Part shown: piece after piece, positions 5,229-8,241 of the stretch
How positions within the stretch are numbered: position 1 is the first letter of the stretch
Layout of the letters: the number at the start of each line of letters is the position of its first letter
DNA from: Bryobacteraceae bacterium
GTDB taxonomy: Bacteria; Acidobacteriota; Terriglobia; Bryobacterales; Bryobacteraceae
Assembly (NCBI GenBank): GCA_014379815.1
Contig: JACMLA010000416.1
Coordinates: 1-8,241 of the forward strand
DNA length: 8,241 bases
Direction: 5' to 3'
Notes under the pieces: model-generated
Databases searched by the model: none
What the model saw: the letters and a program-made list of their open reading frames with translations, nothing else
What the model was told of the DNA's origin: nothing
Program-made: the position numbers and the translations under genes

Positions 5229-7502
5229 ATGAACAAATTCATCAATTTCAGACTGCGACGAGTTCCTGTCGGCTCCATTGCCTTGTGTTATTTGGCGGTG
5301 CTTACAATAACAGGCTCAGCAAAAGCGGCAACTTGCACCGTGGGCGGCGACGGCTCAGGTCCGACCGTTTGGAGCGTCGATGACAAGAGCTATATCAAAA
5401 CGTTCAGAATTCCTACCCAACTCTGTTATCCGGGCACCCATTCCTTTCGCATCTCTTCAACCAATCCTGACTGGCTCAGGTTCACTCCGGCAGTTGGGGC
5501 TGAGGGCACCACCGTAAGCGTAACGATCCTGCAAAACTTAACGACGGTCTTTCGCTCCGGAACGGTAACCATCACTCCGCAGACGTCAGGCGCGATCTCC
5601 TATCGATTTCGCGTGGACCAGCTTGCCCGATGCACGTATACAGTAGCGCCACCTGCAACCGTGGGTTGGCAAAGTGGGACGGGCAAGCTGAGACTCATTA
5701 CGAACCGAACGGGGTGTTCGTGGACTGCAGTGTCCAGCGCGCCGCAATGGTTGGGAATAACGACTCCGTCAGGTACAACCAGTGCAGATATCGGCTTCAC
5801 GGTCGGTGAAAACTTTGCAGCTCCGAGCCGCTGGGCCACGATAAGCGTTGGGTCGACAAGTGTGGCGTTAACTCAGTCTGGGGCAGGATGCAACTCGTCA
5901 GGGGCGATCACCCCCTATAGCCTGACCTTCCCGAAAGAAGGAGGGGCGCGCATCATCAATCTAAGGCTTCCTGTTGGGTGTGAGTGGGCGGCTACACCGA
6001 CAGATGGCCGCTTCAGCTTCACGCCGCCCGCCGGTACGTCATTGGGTAACAACACAATTACAGTGACCATGACTGCTAATTCAACACTCAACATCTACGA
6101 TGGGTTCAAGTACATCAACGGGTCCAGCATCCGCCTGACGCAGGACGGGCAACCTTGCCCGGCCTTCCAAATCACTCCGACCACTTTCGATGTTCCTGCT
6201 AATGGCGGGAATATCAACGTGAATGTGACAGGCACGCCCTTGCCATGCGTGTGGCGCGGTGTGGAGAACGTGAACTGGATCGACTCGTCCGGTGAATATG
6301 TCTCTGGCAACAAGTCCTGGACCGCGTTGGTTCGGCCGAATGCATCAGGTGAGGTGCGTGAGGCTAAGGCAGACGTGGCCGGCACAACGGTGACGATTCG
6401 TCAGGCCGCGTATGTGCCACCGGTTCGACTTTGGGAAAAGACCTTCGATGGCGACAGGCTCACCGACCTTACCATCTACAGGCCTTCGACTACCCAATGG
6501 ATCAGCATTGTCAGTTCCGGTAGGTCCCCTGGCACCGGATGGGTCCCGCACTGGAGTTCGAACAGCGATCCTGTTTTCCAGGCCTACTGGGGTGCCGCGA
6601 ATGCAGACAGACCAATCTCGGCTGATTACGACGGAGATGGGATTCGCGATCTGGCAATTTGGAATCCTAACGGCGGGGGCGTAGAGGTTTACCCGTCGAG
6701 CGGAACGTGCCCAACACTCTTCACCCCAGAATGGGTAATCTGCACCCTGCGGAACTGGGGCAATGCGCAGGACGAGCCGCTGGTTGGCGACTTCGATGGC
6801 GACGGTAAGGCGGATCCCGCGGCATACCGCCGCAGCAACGATACGTGGTACATCATGCCATCCACAGGTTCCTGCCCACCAGCCTTTGACTATGCAGGCA
6901 TCTATCTCGGCCACGTGCACTGTACGTGGTATTACGGAAATCGCCAGGACGCCGTGCTCCACGATTTCGATGGTGATGGGCGCACCGACATTGCGCAATG
7001 GGACAACCGAGACGGCCGCTGGGGAATGACGCCGTCGGGCGGAGCATGCCCGCAACTATGGACAATTCAGGAAATTCACCGCGGCCGTCGCATCTGCAGC
7101 GTGTACTTCGGCTCGCCTGGCGACGTGCCGGCCAGCGCCGATTATGACGGCGACGGGGTGACGGACCTGGCAGTCTGGCGGGCCTCAGCCAACGCCCTTC
7201 TTGTTGGACCCTCGTCAGGGGTCTGTCCGGCACACTTACCCTACAGCGGCTCTGCGAATGGCTTTCCGGTTTGCGTCAGAGTCGTGGACAATGGCGTAGC
7301 CGCAATACCTGCACCAGCAGACTACGACGGGGACGGAAAGAAGGACATCGTTCTGTACAATCCCGCGACGTATTGGTGGATGGTCGTACCGTCCAGTAAC
7401 CAGTGTCCCAGCAAGCTGTCGGAATCGCAGTTCACGTTCAGCGACAGTTGGGCCGGCTGCAAACGCAATTGGGGCGGTCCGGGTGACATTCCCATTCGAT
7501 GA
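5229..7502 (+). CDS. Secreted BACON-like / FG-GAP beta-propeller protein
   Basis: Exported protein of 757 residues; binding or adhesion is suggested by its folds, and no catalytic site is seen. Signal peptide 1-33: basic start with RLRR, hydrophobic SIALCYLAVLTITG, then SAKA before a predicted cleavage. Residues 34-394 form four beta-sandwich repeats resembling BACON domains (CSW...WLGI...VALTQSG type), with Cys pairs 36/66, 135/163, 221/251 and 310/340. Residues 397-757 form six FG-GAP/VCBS-type repeats with calcium loops of DxDGDG pattern at 466, 521, 579, 638 and 698, and a reduced FDGDRLTD at 407. The chain ends NWGGPGDIPIR, the opening strand of the next repeat, which suggests circular closure of a six-bladed propeller. 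Blades 2-6 each carry a Cys pair (494/505, 549/565, 607/623, 666/682, 726/744); blade 1 has none. All 18 mature Cys fall into pairs. There is no lipobox and no C-terminal sorting signal. It follows the kinase by 68 bp and ends before a strong terminator. An ATG at 5196 would add 11 residues. Confidence 0.9.
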   Translation: MNKFINFRLRRVPVGSIALCYLAVLTITGSAKAATCTVGGDGSGPTVWSVDDKSYIKTFRIPTQLCYPGTHSFRISSTNPDWLRFTPAVGAEGTTVSVTILQNLTTVFRSGTVTITPQTSGAISYRFRVDQLARCTYTVAPPATVGWQSGTGKLRLITNRTGCSWTAVSSAPQWLGITTPSGTTSADIGFTVGENFAAPSRWATISVGSTSVALTQSGAGCNSSGAITPYSLTFPKEGGARIINLRLPVGCEWAATPTDGRFSFTPPAGTSLGNNTITVTMTANSTLNIYDGFKYINGSSIRLTQDGQPCPAFQITPTTFDVPANGGNINVNVTGTPLPCVWRGVENVNWIDSSGEYVSGNKSWTALVRPNASGEVREAKADVAGTTVTIRQAAYVPPVRLWEKTFDGDRLTDLTIYRPSTTQWISIVSSGRSPGTGWVPHWSSNSDPVFQAYWGAANADRPISADYDGDGIRDLAIWNPNGGGVEVYPSSGTCPTLFTPEWVICTLRNWGNAQDEPLVGDFDGDGKADPAAYRRSNDTWYIMPSTGSCPPAFDYAGIYLGHVHCTWYYGNRQDAVLHDFDGDGRTDIAQWDNRDGRWGMTPSGGACPQLWTIQEIHRGRRICSVYFGSPGDVPASADYDGDGVTDLAVWRASANALLVGPSSGVCPAHLPYSGSANGFPVCVRVVDNGVAAIPAPADYDGDGKKDIVLYNPATYWWMVVPSSNQCPSKLSESQFTFSDSWAGCKRNWGGPGDIPIR

Positions 7503-7508
7503 TCCTCC

Positions 7509-7541
7509 AGGCCGCCCCTCACCCGGGCGGCCTTTTTCTTT
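7509..7541 (+). terminator. Rho-independent terminator after secreted-protein gene
   Basis: A perfect 8-bp GC stem (GGCCGCCC at 7510-7517 with GGGCGGCC at 7525-7532), extendable by an A-T pair at 7509/7533, encloses a seven-base loop and is followed by TTTTTCTTT. It lies seven bases after the TGA at 7500-7502 and should end the sigma-kinase-secreted protein transcript. Confidence 0.93.
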
Positions 7542-8174
7542 GTGTGCCGAGCATGCTACCGCGAGATGGCGGAGATCCCCTGGGAGCTGGGTGTAAACGT
7601 GGCACCCTGCACGATTCTTCGCTGGGTCGTACGGTTCTCCGAGGAGTTTGCCAAACGATGGCTGCACTTCGAACAGCGCGTGGGCCGTTCGTGGCGTGCT
7701 GATGAGACGTATGTGAAGGTGCAGGGTGGCTGGATGTTTTTGTACCGCGCCATTGATTAGCGGGGCAGGACGGTGGAATCGTATCTGAGCCGAACCCGCG
7801 ATATAACGGCAGCGAAAGCGTTTTTCAGGAAGGCACTGAAGCGCCACGGCGAGCCGCGTTCGGTTACGCTCGACGCCTTCAAACCGAGCCAGGCGGCGCT
7901 GCAGCGGATGGGCATGCGGAATGAGTTCAACTTCCGTTGGGCAAATCCGGTGAAGATCCGCAGCTGCAAATACCTGAATAACATGGTTGAACAGGATCAC
8001 CGCCGAATCAAATCGCGGGTTCAACCGATGCCTGGTTTCAAGAAGTTCTACAACGCCAGACGCATTCTGATCGGCGTTGAACTACTCCAGAAACTCAGCA
8101 AAGATCAGTACCGTGTGCCGCCTACCTTCGGCCGCACACCAGACGCCATCTGGAGTAAAGTCCTTGCAGCGTGA
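7542..8174 (+). pseudogene. IS6-family transposase, truncated and interrupted
   Basis: DDE transposase of the IS6 subgroup with the VAPCTILRWVVR helix-turn-helix. Similarity begins at CRACYREMAEI (from about 7545), so the N-terminus is lost. An in-frame amber TAG at 7758-7760 interrupts LYRAID-stop-RGRTVESYLS; the frame is unchanged on both sides, so a single substitution (for example CAG to TAG) explains it. Catalytic residues remain: Asp at 7701-7703 (ADETY), Asp at 7872-7874 (VTLD) and Glu at 7989-7991 (VEQDH). The residue after TLD is Ala where this subgroup, as I recall it, usually has Gly. The C-terminus (IWSKVLAA) looks complete. The two lesions are independent of those in the left relic. 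Confidence 0.88.
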
Positions 8175-8181
8175 TCGTTAA

Positions 8182-8195
8182 TGCAACGGAGCCCC
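8182..8195. repeat. Putative right terminal inverted repeat of right IS relic
   Basis: TGCAACGGAGCCCC lies seven bases after the transposase stop; reversed it reads GGGGCTCCGTTGCA, in the style of IS6-family ends. Its partner is absent because the left end of the element is deleted. Confidence 0.5.
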
Positions 8196-8241
8196 ATCAA
8201 CAAGTTGTTTGGTGTGACCGCGTAATCGACGGGAAAAGAAA

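Larger units (their letters stand above)
7542..8195 (+). mobile_element. IS6-family insertion sequence relic (right), 5'-truncated
   Basis: Second IS6-family relic, in the same orientation as the left one but from another lineage. Its left end and the first 40 or so transposase codons are missing; recognisable sequence begins immediately after the terminator's T-run. The right end is probably preserved: after the transposase stop (8172-8174), TGCAACGGAGCCCC at 8182-8195 resembles an IS6 terminal repeat in reverse (GGGGCTCCGTTGCA). Without a left end the element is immobile. The bases 8196-8241 beyond it show nothing identifiable. Confidence 0.75.

Noticed and set aside
5286..5291. Cys in the signal peptide of the secreted protein as a lipoprotein attachment site
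   Set aside because: It sits inside the hydrophobic core, followed by ten more apolar residues, without the lipobox LxxC pattern; SAKA cleavage fits better.
6345..7055. 236-codon minus-strand open frame inside the propeller gene
   Set aside because: Opposite the FG-GAP repeats; the apparent repeats are only the complement of the calcium-loop codons.
7236..8024. 262-codon minus-strand open frame spanning the end of the secreted-protein gene, the terminator and the right IS
   Set aside because: It crosses three unrelated sequence units and lies antisense to recognisable transposase; no domain is seen.
1..8195. A classical composite transposon with identical IS ends
   Set aside because: The two transposases belong to different IS6 subgroups and differ across their whole length, so they are not paired copies.
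1..8241. CRISPR arrays, tRNA or rRNA genes
   Set aside because: No regularly spaced direct repeats with unique spacers and no cloverleaf or ribosomal RNA signatures were seen.

Overview
The window looks like a chromosomal piece of a soil- or sediment-type bacterium, most probably Acidobacteriota (Solibacter/Bryobacter-like). This is inferred from three family habits: an extracytoplasmic-function (ECF) sigma factor of the Sigma70_ECF/TIGR02999 type fused in operon layout to a transmembrane Ser/Thr kinase with a TPR tail; a secreted protein with cysteine-bearing BACON-like domains and an FG-GAP propeller; and two IS6-family transposase relics. No rRNA, tRNA or marker gene allows a firmer assignment.

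Layout. Positions 1-657 hold a decayed IS6-family transposase (+ strand) with a nonsense codon at 165-167 and a probable frameshift near 583. Next, on the minus strand (634-1434), is a 266-residue cytoplasmic protein with a cysteine-peptidase-like Cys...His arrangement; its start is fixed by a strong GGAGG site. A 454-bp gap (1435-1888) separates it from a + strand cluster: an ECF sigma factor (1889-2473), a Ser/Thr kinase overlapping it by ATGA (2470-5160), and, 68 bp later, a secreted 757-residue protein (5229-7502). A strong rho-independent terminator follows at 7509-7541. A second, 5'-truncated IS6-family relic of a different lineage starts at the terminator's T-run and extends to about 8195.

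How the genes may work together. The sigma factor lacks the acidic DAED-type motif that ECF sigmas normally use to contact RNA polymerase. It has Gln-Thr-Thr-Ala there, next to a translationally coupled kinase. This is the signature expected of a sigma factor switched on by threonine phosphorylation, as reported for EcfP/PknT of Vibrio parahaemolyticus. The kinase has a cytoplasmic catalytic domain, one membrane segment and a long TPR sensor/scaffold tail predicted to lie outside the cytoplasm. The secreted protein shares the transcription direction, has no terminator before it and one right after it, so it may be part of the same operon and either an output or a sensing partner of the pair.

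The secreted protein is the most structured object in the window: four N-terminal beta-sandwich repeats and six FG-GAP calcium-loop repeats. Its 18 mature cysteines fall into nine regular pairs, one pair per domain or blade, except the first blade, which lacks both.
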